DNA from: an uncultured Desulfovibrionaceae bacterium | GTDB taxonomy: Bacteria; Desulfobacterota; Desulfovibrionia; Desulfovibrionales; Desulfovibrionaceae | DNA length: 5,465 nucleotides | Assembly: GCA_947178315.1 (NCBI GenBank) | Contig: CAMWXW010000049.1 | Span: forward strand, 1 to 5,465 | Direction of reading: 5' to 3' | Shown here: piece by piece, positions 1 to 5,465 of the stretch | Layout of the letters: each line of letters starts with the position of its first letter | Numbering within the stretch: the first letter of the stretch is position 1 | Position numbers and translations under genes: made by a program | Notes under the pieces: generated by a model | Seen by the model: only the letters and a program-made list of their open reading frames with translations | The model's database searches: none | What the model was told of the DNA's origin: nothing

Positions 1-91
1 AAGATATCTTAACTATTATTTATTACTATCTCATAAAATACTTTGGGAAATAAAGAAAGTACTATATGATATTATATCTTATATGTATTCA

Positions 92-110
92 GAGGATAGC
101 ATCTATCCTC
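92..110. repeat. Perfect 8-base inverted repeat with 3-base loop
   Basis: GAGGATAG (92-99) and CTATCCTC (103-110) are exact reverse complements around CAT. It would form a tight hairpin on either strand. Neither side has a T-run, so it is not a standard intrinsic terminator. It could be a secondary transcript-end stabiliser, a protein-binding site or chance. Confidence 0.5.
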
Positions 111-190
111 CGACATCAAGAATACTAGCCAATAGATATATACTAAGGACATACTATTATAGCTAGTCACAAGATAAAAATATCAAAACC

Positions 191-231
191 TTAAAGAGAA
201 GCACTAGGTGTATCTAAGTACACAAAAGTGC
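191..231 (-). terminator. Candidate intrinsic terminator of the atp operon
   Basis: An interrupted hairpin pairs GCACT (201-205) with AGTGC (227-231) and GTGTA (208-212) with TACAC (219-223), with a small internal loop and a six-base apex. Read on the minus strand, the stem is followed at once by a T-rich run (TTCTCTTT, 193-200), so the polarity suits transcripts coming from atpC about 100 bases upstream. The stem is modest in GC and the T-run is broken by two Cs, so this is a candidate only. On the plus strand no T-run follows. Confidence 0.4.
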
Positions 232-330
232 AATTAAGATACTCTAATAAACTAGACGTAGTATACCTAAACTATAAAAAGGAAGAGCCTATTACTCCAC
301 AAAAGGAGTACATATTAGAAATACATACCC

Positions 331-576
331 CTAGAGTGCTATAGACTCTGTAAGCACTCGTACTACATTTTCTTTAACAATAGCAACGCCATCAGATATA
401 GGATATGAAGTAGTTGTATCTCCTTCCTTATATTGGAGTACCCCTTTCTGAAGAGCAATAGCTGCATGTACGTGCTGTGGCAAGATACCACATTCCCCTT
501 GTATACTAGGTAAACTCACATAATGAACATTATCGTAATGCAGGTGTATATTGGGAGTAATTATTTCAAGTTTCAT
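331..576 (-). CDS. atpC: F-type ATP synthase subunit epsilon, short form lacking the C-terminal helical domain
   Basis: Epsilon binds gamma at the foot of the central shaft and, in many bacteria, inhibits ATP hydrolysis through a C-terminal helical hairpin. Here the product is only 81 residues against about 130-140 usually. What is present matches the N-terminal beta-sandwich: MKLEIITPN at the start, VHYVSLPSIQGECGILPQHVHAAIALQKGVLQY in the middle (18-49), and ISDGVAIVKENVVRVLTES (60-78) as the last strands. The TAG stop falls where the linker to the helical domain would begin. I read all three minus-strand frames beyond the stop and found no Ala/Glu/Arg-rich helix, so a simple frameshift or late stop mutation is not supported. 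The ATG has AGGA five bases upstream and lies 11 bases after atpD. The sandwich alone should suffice for assembly; the inhibitory function should be absent (inference). Confidence 0.93.
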   Translation of the reverse strand: MKLEIITPNIHLHYDNVHYVSLPSIQGECGILPQHVHAAIALQKGVLQYKEGDTTTSYPISDGVAIVKENVVRVLTESIAL

Positions 577-581
577 ACTAA

Positions 582-585
582 TCCT
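582..585 (-). promoter_or_regulatory. Weak ribosome binding site of atpC
   Basis: The minus strand reads AGGA, five bases before the atpC ATG, within the 11-base gap after atpD. Only four bases match the anti-Shine-Dalgarno core, in contrast to the long G-run sites before alpha and beta. Confidence 0.55.
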
Positions 586-587
586 AC

Positions 588-2006
588 TTAATTACCACTT
601 TTCTTTCTAGCTTCATATTTTTCTAAAGCCATTTCTATACCACCTACCATATAGAAATCACTTTCTGCTAAATGATCATATTTTCCTTCAAGAATACCCT
701 TAAATCCAGCAATAGTATCAGCTAGTGGCACATATACGCCTGGTGTACCAGTAAATACTTCTGCAACGTGGAATGGTTGAGAGAGGAATCTCTGTATTTT
801 CCTTGCTCGTGCAACCAACATTTTATCTTCATCAGAGAGTTCGTCCATTCCGAGAATTGCAATAATTTCTTGCAAGTCTTTATACTTTTGAAGAACACGC
901 TGTATTTCACGTGCTAGAGAATAATGTTCTTCGCCTGCAAGTGCTGGAGTCAAGACACGTGATGTAGAGTCTAGTGGATCGACAGCAGGATAAATACCAA
1001 GCTCAGAAATAGCACGAGAGAGAACAAGTGTACCATCTAAATGGCTAAAGATAGTTGCAGGTGCTGGGTCAGTTAAGTCATCAGCAGGAACGTAGACAGC
1101 TTGAACAGATGTAATAGAACCTTTCTTTGTAGAGGCAATACGCTCTTCTAATGCACCGATATCAGTTGCAAGTGTAGGTTGATATCCAACAGCAGAAGGG
1201 ATACGCCCAAGAAGAGCAGAAACCTCTGCTCCAGCTTGTGCAAGACGGAAGATATTATCGATAAAAAGCAATACATCTTGATGCTCTTCATCTCTAAAAT
1301 ACTCTGCACAGGACATAGCACTCAATGCAACACGGAAACGTGCACCAGAAGGCTCATTCATTTGTCCATAATAAAGTGCAGTTCTATCTAATACACCAGA
1401 CTCTTTCATCTCATGATATAAATCATTTCCTTCTCGTGTACGCTCACCTACTCCAGCAAAAACAGATATCCCTCCATGTTGCTTTGCTATGTTATTTATC
1501 ATTTCCATAACAATAACAGTCTTTCCAACACCTGCTCCACCAAAGAGTCCTATTTTTCCACCTTTAGGAAATGGTACAAGAAGATCGATGACTTTTATAC
1601 CTGTTTCAAGCATAGTAACTTCTGTACTCTGCTCCTCAAAAGAAGGAGGTTCTCTATGAATTGGATACGTCTGCTTCGCATTGATAGGACCTTTTCCATC
1701 AACTGGTTCACCAATAACATTGAGTATTCTTCCAAGTGTTTCATCTCCAACAGGTGTAGAAATAGGCGCTCCTGTATTTTTAGCAGGCATTCCACGAACT
1801 AATCCATCTGTTACATCCATAGCAATAGTACGCACAGTATTATTTCCCAACTCTTGCACAACTTCACAGATAAGCTTAGGTACACTAGGATTATTAGGAT
1901 TATCAATCTCTAATGCAGTAAGAAGTTTTGGTAATTGTCCATCAGGGAACTCTACATCGACAACAACACCAATGACTTGTACAATACGTCCCATATTTTT
2001 TTCCAT
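588..2006 (-). CDS. atpD: F-type ATP synthase subunit beta (catalytic)
   Basis: Beta carries the three catalytic sites that make or split ATP. The product is 472 residues, full length. The N-terminal barrel (GRIVQVIGVVVDVEFP) leads to Walker A GGAGVGKT at 156-163 with Lys162. The catalytic carboxylate Glu188 and Arg189 lie in GVGERTREGND. The Walker B strand DVLLFIDNIF is at 244-253 with Asp250. The adenine-pocket tyrosine is Tyr339 in YPAVDPLDSTSR. The lever loop DELSDED is at 388-394. The catalytic set is intact. Substitutions near Walker B (LAQAGAEVS where FTQAGSEVS is usual, and PAPATIF where PAPATTF is usual) are unusual but not in catalytic residues. Of two candidate ATGs, the first (2004-2006) is chosen because AAGGGGGA stands five bases before it; the second, four codons on, has no good site. 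atpC follows after 11 bases. Confidence 0.98.
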   Translation of the reverse strand: MEKNMGRIVQVIGVVVDVEFPDGQLPKLLTALEIDNPNNPSVPKLICEVVQELGNNTVRTIAMDVTDGLVRGMPAKNTGAPISTPVGDETLGRILNVIGEPVDGKGPINAKQTYPIHREPPSFEEQSTEVTMLETGIKVIDLLVPFPKGGKIGLFGGAGVGKTVIVMEMINNIAKQHGGISVFAGVGERTREGNDLYHEMKESGVLDRTALYYGQMNEPSGARFRVALSAMSCAEYFRDEEHQDVLLFIDNIFRLAQAGAEVSALLGRIPSAVGYQPTLATDIGALEERIASTKKGSITSVQAVYVPADDLTDPAPATIFSHLDGTLVLSRAISELGIYPAVDPLDSTSRVLTPALAGEEHYSLAREIQRVLQKYKDLQEIIAILGMDELSDEDKMLVARARKIQRFLSQPFHVAEVFTGTPGVYVPLADTIAGFKGILEGKYDHLAESDFYMVGGIEMALEKYEARKKSGN

Positions 2007-2010
2007 ACTA

Positions 2011-2018
2011 TCCCCCTT
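2011..2018 (-). promoter_or_regulatory. Strong ribosome binding site of atpD
   Basis: On the minus strand this reads AAGGGGGA, ending five bases before the atpD ATG when counted from the last G of the G-run. It lies wholly in the 14-base gap after atpG. It decides the start between two ATGs four codons apart and is nearly identical to the site of atpA. Confidence 0.8.
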
Positions 2019-2020
2019 GT

Positions 2021-2887
2021 TTATGAATGTAATGCTTCAGCACCACTTACAATATCCATCAATTCTTTTGTTACAGTCGCTTGGCGAACCTTATTATATA
2101 AACGTGAAAATGACGCTATTAAGTCATCACAGTTTTTAGTAGCATTATTCATTGCTATCATACGAGCTGCATGCTCACTTACTATAGTATCCAATACCGC
2201 ATTATATACTGATATTGTTGTCATTTTAGGCAATATCTCATTCAAAAGCTCAACACCACTAGGTTCATACAATACATCACTTTGCTCAGATACATTCTCT
2301 CTATCAATAGAAATTGGCAATGCACACTGCTCAGTAGATTCTTGAGAAAGAAGAGATATAAAATGACCATGAATAAGGTAAAGAGCTTGAATATTCCCTT
2401 GAGTAAAAAGTGATTGCATGATATCAGAGATTTCATGAATCTTTTCAAAGGTAATTGAAGATATAATCCCAATATCATATCCCACAATAGAGCAATTTGT
2501 TTTCTTTACCACTTCATAGCCTTTTCTTCCAAGGCAATAACAATGCACTGCTATACCTTTCTTCATTTGGCTATCACAAAAACTATGAAATCTCTTTACA
2601 AGCTCGCCAGTAAATGCACCACATAAACCTCTATCCGGTGTGATAAAAATGACACCAACAGCAGGACTTTGTATATTCTGATTACAAAGAGGGTGTTGAT
2701 ACTCTGGAGTTCTATAGATAATCTCACCAAGTAATTCTTGATACCCTTCTTTATAGAGAGAAAAACGTTCTGAATTACGCTGTGCAGAACGAAGCTTAGC
2801 CGTAGAAACCATATTCATAGCACGAGTGATTTGCTTTGTTTTACGTATTGCTCCTACTTTATATTTAATATCTTTAAGCGATGCCAT
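2021..2887 (-). CDS. atpG: F-type ATP synthase subunit gamma
   Basis: Gamma is the central rotor shaft that turns inside alpha3 beta3 and couples proton flow to catalysis. The product is 288 residues, normal length. The N-terminal shaft helix begins MASLKDIKYKVGAIRKTKQITRAM with MVSTAKLR following. The conserved globular-domain motif ITPDRGLCGAF is at 82-92. The C-terminal shaft helix carries SEHAARMIAMNNAT (237-250) and ends in VTKELMDIVSGAEAL (272-286), a strong family signature. The segment LIHGHFISLLSQ at 171-182 departs from the more usual tyrosine-asparagine version of this strand, and there are eight cysteines, more than I would expect. The start is supported by AGGGAAG just upstream, partly formed by the atpA stop codon. 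atpD follows after 14 bases. No regulatory insertion like that of chloroplast gamma is seen. Confidence 0.97.
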   Translation of the reverse strand: MASLKDIKYKVGAIRKTKQITRAMNMVSTAKLRSAQRNSERFSLYKEGYQELLGEIIYRTPEYQHPLCNQNIQSPAVGVIFITPDRGLCGAFTGELVKRFHSFCDSQMKKGIAVHCYCLGRKGYEVVKKTNCSIVGYDIGIISSITFEKIHEISDIMQSLFTQGNIQALYLIHGHFISLLSQESTEQCALPISIDRENVSEQSDVLYEPSGVELLNEILPKMTTISVYNAVLDTIVSEHAARMIAMNNATKNCDDLIASFSRLYNKVRQATVTKELMDIVSGAEALHS

Positions 2888-2890
2888 ATA

Positions 2891-2897
2891 CTTCCCT
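2891..2897 (-). promoter_or_regulatory. Ribosome binding site of atpG, overlapping the atpA stop
   Basis: The minus strand reads AGGGAAG. Its first two bases are the last two of the TAG stop codon of atpA, so termination of alpha and initiation of gamma occur at practically the same place. The site is moderate and weaker than those of alpha and beta. Confidence 0.65.
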
Positions 2898-4407
2898 ATA
2901 CATAGGATTTTGTAGTCATAAACTCTTTAATAGCGCTACCTAATTTCTCTTCTATATCTTTTGAAAATGCTTCTTCTTCAGTGAGTCGTTCAACAATCTG
3001 AGGATGTTTTTCATAGATATAGTTAAGTACATCTTTCTCAACAAGAGAAACCTTATCAACTGGAACAGCGTCCATGTATCCACGTGTTGCAATAAATATA
3101 GCAATTACCTGACGTATAACTGGGAGAGGTTCAAAATTAGGCTGTTTTAATAACTCTACTAGTCGTGCTCCTCTATCTAATTTATCCTTTGTCTCTTTAT
3201 CAATATCAGAACCAAATTGAGCAAATGCTGCAAATTCTCTATATTGTGCAAGTTCTAAACGAAGTGTCCCCGCAACTTGCTTCATAGCTTTTATCTGTGC
3301 AGCTCCACCAACACGAGAAACAGAGAGACCGACGTTAATAGCAGGACGAATACCAGAGTTAAATAGAGAAGGCTCTAAATAAATTTGTCCATCAGTAATA
3401 GATATTACGTTTGTTGGAACATATGCAGAGACATCTCCCCCCTGTGTTTCTATGATAGGAAGAGCAGTAAGAGAACCTCCACCTAATTCATCACTCATTT
3501 TAGCAGCACGTTCAAGTAATCGTGAGTGTATATAGAATACATCTCCAGGATATGCTTCACGTCCAGGAGGACGACGTAATAATAAAGAGAGCTGTCTATA
3601 TGCCACAGCTTGTTTTGAAAGATCATCATACACGATGAGTGCATGTCTTCCAGAGTCTCTAAAATACTCCGCCATCGTACAACCAGAATATGGTGCTATA
3701 TATTGCAGAGTTGCACTCTCTGAAGAAGAAGCAACAACAATTGTTGTATATTCCATAGCACCATGTTGACGCAAGGTTTCTGCAACTAATGCCACAGAAG
3801 AAAGTTTTTGTCCTATAGCAACATAAAAGCAATGAACTCCTAACCCTTTTTGTGCAATAATAGCGTCTAAGCCTATCGATGTCTTTCCAGTTTGTCTATC
3901 ACCAATAATAAGCTCTCTTTGCCCTTTTCCTACAGGAACCATTGCATCTATAGCTTTTATACCTGTCAACATAGGCTCATGGACTGATTTACGCTCTATA
4001 ATACCAGGAGCTTTTGTTTCAACAGGTCGCAATTCTGTATTCTTTAATTCACCAAGACCATCTATTGGCTCTCCTAATGCATTAAGAACACGCCCAACGA
4101 CGGAGTCACCAACAGGAACAGAGAATATTTTTCCTGTTCGTTTTGCAATATCTCCTTCTTTAATTCCCGTTCCATCACTCAAAAGAGCGACACCTATATT
4201 CCCCTCTTCAAGATTGAGAACAAGCCCTAATGAGTTATCTGGAAATTCTACGAGTTCCATTGCCATGACATTATTCATACCATAGACACGAGCAATACCA
4301 TCACCAACATAAATGACAACACCAGTCTCTTCAAGCTCTAGCTTTTCTTTACTATTAGCTATTTGCCCTTCTATTATTTTACTGATTTCTTCTGCACTAA
4401 TTTCCAT
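2896..4407 (-). CDS. atpA: F-type ATP synthase subunit alpha
   Basis: Alpha alternates with beta in the F1 hexamer; its nucleotide sites are non-catalytic, but it contributes residues to the catalytic sites. The product is 503 residues, full length. An N-terminal beta-barrel (about 25-95, including GDGIARVYG) is followed by the nucleotide-binding domain. Walker A GDRQTGKT is at 169-176 and the Walker B-type strand ALIVYDDLSKQ at 256-266. The segment VGLSVSRVGGAAQ at 359-371 carries Arg365, the arginine finger that reaches into the beta site. The C-terminal helical domain includes EFAAFAQFGSD (391-401) and DRGARLVELLKQP (411-423). ATG is chosen because a strong AAGGGGGA site sits five bases upstream and MEISAEEISKIIE is the expected start. 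It overlaps atpH by 11 bases, and atpG follows after 8 bases. All key residues are present, so it should be functional. The protein most resembles Desulfovibrionaceae alpha subunits (from memory). Confidence 0.98.
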   Translation of the reverse strand: MEISAEEISKIIEGQIANSKEKLELEETGVVIYVGDGIARVYGMNNVMAMELVEFPDNSLGLVLNLEEGNIGVALLSDGTGIKEGDIAKRTGKIFSVPVGDSVVGRVLNALGEPIDGLGELKNTELRPVETKAPGIIERKSVHEPMLTGIKAIDAMVPVGKGQRELIIGDRQTGKTSIGLDAIIAQKGLGVHCFYVAIGQKLSSVALVAETLRQHGAMEYTTIVVASSSESATLQYIAPYSGCTMAEYFRDSGRHALIVYDDLSKQAVAYRQLSLLLRRPPGREAYPGDVFYIHSRLLERAAKMSDELGGGSLTALPIIETQGGDVSAYVPTNVISITDGQIYLEPSLFNSGIRPAINVGLSVSRVGGAAQIKAMKQVAGTLRLELAQYREFAAFAQFGSDIDKETKDKLDRGARLVELLKQPNFEPLPVIRQVIAIFIATRGYMDAVPVDKVSLVEKDVLNYIYEKHPQIVERLTEEEAFSKDIEEKLGSAIKEFMTTKSYV

Positions 4408-4957
4408 AATATCCCCCTTTTACCATAGATTTATATAGTAGATTTAACTCTTTACGGAGTGAAGCATCTACATGTAAATCTCCAACTGTAAGAATCATTC
4501 CCCCCAGAAGAGAAGGATTGACGCTATATTTTATTTCAACGATAGTGCCAAGACGAGAGAGAGAGGATTGCATATGCGTTCTATCTTCCTCATCTAATGC
4601 AACTGCCGTCATTACATGTGCGACGACTTTATCTTGATATCTAGCAAGTAACTCATGATAGGACTCATCTATCTCACTGATACATTGAATTCTATCTGAC
4701 GTTACCAAGATACTACAAAAGTTCATAAAATAAGGTAACGATGATGCATCACGGACAAGTGCCTGAAGAACATTTAATTTCTCCTGCTTTGTTACCAGAG
4801 GACTCTCAAGAGCAGTGGAGAGCATAGAACTCACAGTACACGCATCAGCTATTCTATGTAATGCATCTCCATACTGCTCAAGATGACTCTCATCTTTATC
4901 CTTTACTAAAGCAAACAACGCTTTAGCATAACGTTTTGCTACTAATCTCTTTTTCAA
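4397..4957 (-). CDS. atpH: F-type ATP synthase subunit delta (TTG start)
   Basis: Delta sits on top of F1 and joins the alpha3 beta3 crown to the b stalk. The product is 186 residues, normal for the family. The N-terminal domain opens with VAKRYAKALFALV (6-18), the typical start of the helical bundle that binds the alpha N-terminus. The C-terminal family signature is at about 147-171 (NPSLLGGMILTVGDLHVDAS), with the LLGG and GD residues present. The start codon is TTG at 4955-4957; no in-frame ATG or GTG would keep the conserved N-terminus, and an AGGTGG site six bases upstream supports TTG. The start lies 35 bases inside atpF. The last 11 bases, including the TAG stop, overlap the start of atpA, and the Gly-Gly-Tyr-Tyr-Gly-Asn tail is encoded by the atpA ribosome binding and start region. 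Identity is firm. Confidence 0.96.
   Translation of the reverse strand: MKKRLVAKRYAKALFALVKDKDESHLEQYGDALHRIADACTVSSMLSTALESPLVTKQEKLNVLQALVRDASSLPYFMNFCSILVTSDRIQCISEIDESYHELLARYQDKVVAHVMTAVALDEEDRTHMQSSLSRLGTIVEIKYSVNPSLLGGMILTVGDLHVDASLRKELNLLYKSMVKGGYYGN
4412..4419 (-). promoter_or_regulatory. Strong ribosome binding site of atpA, inside atpH
   Basis: On the minus strand this reads AAGGGGGA with the last G five bases before the atpA ATG. It lies within the last codons of atpH, where it encodes Lys-Gly-Gly. Ribosomes finishing delta pass directly over it, so coupled translation of delta and alpha is likely. Confidence 0.8.
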
Positions 4958-5465
4958 AAGTCACCACCTTTTGTATGCTGGAATGGAGAATTTCCTTCTG
5001 CATAGAAGAAGTAAGAGTCCCTTGTAATTTACTCTCAACATCTTGATAAATACGCTCTGCTACTTCCACAATCAATTTTTGCTTCATTTTTTCTTGCTCT
5101 GTAGCCATTCGTTTCTGTGCATAGCTTGTTATTTTTTCTACTTCACGCTCTGCCTCTTCAAGCATAGCTTTTTTTAGAGCAAGTGCTTCCTCTTGTGCCT
5201 GTAGTAAGATAGCTGAACATTCATTCTCAAGTTGTTTTATTTTTTTCTTTACCTCTTCTAATGCCTCTTGTGCTTCTTGTTTTTCTTTTGCACTCACTTC
5301 AAATTCGCTATAAATACGTGCTTTTCTTTCTCCAAAAAAAGTCCGTATTCGCTTACTTGCAATGAAATAGAGAAGACCAACAAAAATCACAAGATTGATT
5401 ATTCGATATGTAAAATTCGTCCAATCAAGATGACCTTCTGATGCACAAGCGACATCAGGTAGAAG
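4923..5465 (-). CDS. atpF: F-type ATP synthase subunit b (partial, 5' end beyond window)
   Basis: Subunit b forms the peripheral stalk that holds F1 against the membrane sector. The frame is open to the right edge, giving 180 visible residues and a TAA stop; the true start lies outside. Visible order: a signal-peptide-like tail (LLPDVACASEG, residues 1-11), one hydrophobic membrane helix (about 22-36, IINLVIFVGLLYFIA), a basic segment (SKRIRTFFGERKAR), then a long charged Glu/Lys/Ala/Gln-rich helix to about residue 150 that looks like the b coiled coil. A GTG at 5388-5390 could be taken as a start and would give 155 residues, but it falls inside the membrane helix, so I reject it. The last 35 bases overlap atpH, whose ribosome binding site also lies inside this gene. 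Subunit identity is firm from the helix-plus-coiled-coil pattern and from the position before atpH. Whether a b' gene precedes it cannot be seen. Confidence 0.93.
   Translation of the reverse strand, partial: LLPDVACASEGHLDWTNFTYRIINLVIFVGLLYFIASKRIRTFFGERKARIYSEFEVSAKEKQEAQEALEEVKKKIKQLENECSAILLQAQEEALALKKAMLEEAEREVEKITSYAQKRMATEQEKMKQKLIVEVAERIYQDVESKLQGTLTSSMQKEILHSSIQKVVTFEKEISSKTLC
4964..4969 (-). promoter_or_regulatory. Ribosome binding site supporting the TTG start of atpH
   Basis: The minus strand reads AGGTGG, six bases before the TTG at 4955-4957, inside the coding sequence of atpF. It is the main evidence for using TTG, together with the conserved delta N-terminus that would be lost with any later start. 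Confidence 0.7.

Larger units (their letters stand above)
1..330. other. AT-rich non-coding region downstream of atpC
   Basis: No convincing coding sequence was found; frames on both strands are broken by frequent stops. The region holds the candidate terminator (191-231), the short inverted repeat (92-110) and a 6-base hairpin TACTCC/GGAGTA (293-310). It is more AT-rich than the genes. I see no tRNA-like structure or clear promoter. The left part may belong to the flank of the next gene outside the window. Confidence 0.6.

Noticed and set aside
71..76. TATAAT-like -10 box on the minus strand
   Set aside because: No -35-like hexamer at 16-18 bases spacing; such strings are expected by chance in this AT-rich stretch.
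276..310. Hairpin TACTCC/GGAGTA with a downstream T5 as the operon terminator
   Set aside because: The T-run starts 12 bases after the stem and the stem is only six pairs, so the geometry is wrong for an intrinsic terminator.
180..333. A frameshifted or stop-interrupted C-terminal domain of epsilon
   Set aside because: The three minus-strand frames beyond the stop encode hydrophobic, Phe/Leu/Cys-rich stretches with early stops, not the charged Ala-rich helices of that domain.
1179..1802. Overlapping plus-strand and other minus-frame open frames of 61-108 codons within atpD
   Set aside because: All are shadows of atpD in other frames; compositions are Cys/His/Ser-rich and none has a convincing ribosome binding site or family motif.
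1681..2139. Open reading frame of 152 codons on the plus strand across the beta start and gamma end
   Set aside because: It is antisense to two highly conserved genes, resembles no protein family and has Ser/Thr/Pro-rich content typical of reading a conserved gene backwards.
5388..5390. GTG as the start of atpF
   Set aside because: It lies inside the membrane helix and the frame continues open to the window edge with sensible b-subunit sequence.

Overview
The window is an AT-rich bacterial segment (about two-thirds A+T by eye). Nearly all of it is the distal part of an F-type ATP synthase operon, read entirely from the minus strand. In transcription order, from high to low coordinates, it holds atpF (b, cut by the right edge), atpH (delta), atpA (alpha), atpG (gamma), atpD (beta) and atpC (epsilon). 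A non-coding tail of about 330 bases follows. No mobile element, CRISPR array, rRNA or tRNA was seen.

Organism: the alpha and beta proteins resemble those of Desulfovibrionaceae as I remember them. Examples are the alpha segments around VHCFYVAIGQK and QAVAYRQLSLLLRRPPGREA. The b subunit also has a signal-peptide-like N-terminus before its single membrane helix, which fits that group. Low GC is unusual for free-living Desulfovibrio and points to a reduced, host-associated relative; Lawsonia intracellularis is the obvious candidate. This is an inference from memory, not from a search.

Layout: the genes are packed tightly. atpF and atpH overlap by 35 bases, with atpH starting at TTG. atpH and atpA overlap by 11 bases. 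The alpha-gamma, gamma-beta and beta-epsilon gaps are 8, 14 and 11 bases. Each ribosome binding site therefore lies in or against the end of the preceding gene, so translation is probably coupled. The sites for alpha and beta, the subunits present in three copies, are nearly identical and the strongest. Genes for the membrane subunits a and c are not in the window.

Together the products build F1 (alpha3 beta3 gamma delta epsilon) and the b stalk that ties it to the membrane sector. Catalytic residues of alpha and beta are intact, so the enzyme should work. The main oddity is epsilon: at 81 residues it has only the N-terminal beta-sandwich and lacks the C-terminal helical hairpin that inhibits ATP hydrolysis in many bacteria. 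No remnant of that hairpin is found downstream in any frame of that strand. I saw no undescribed multi-gene system here.
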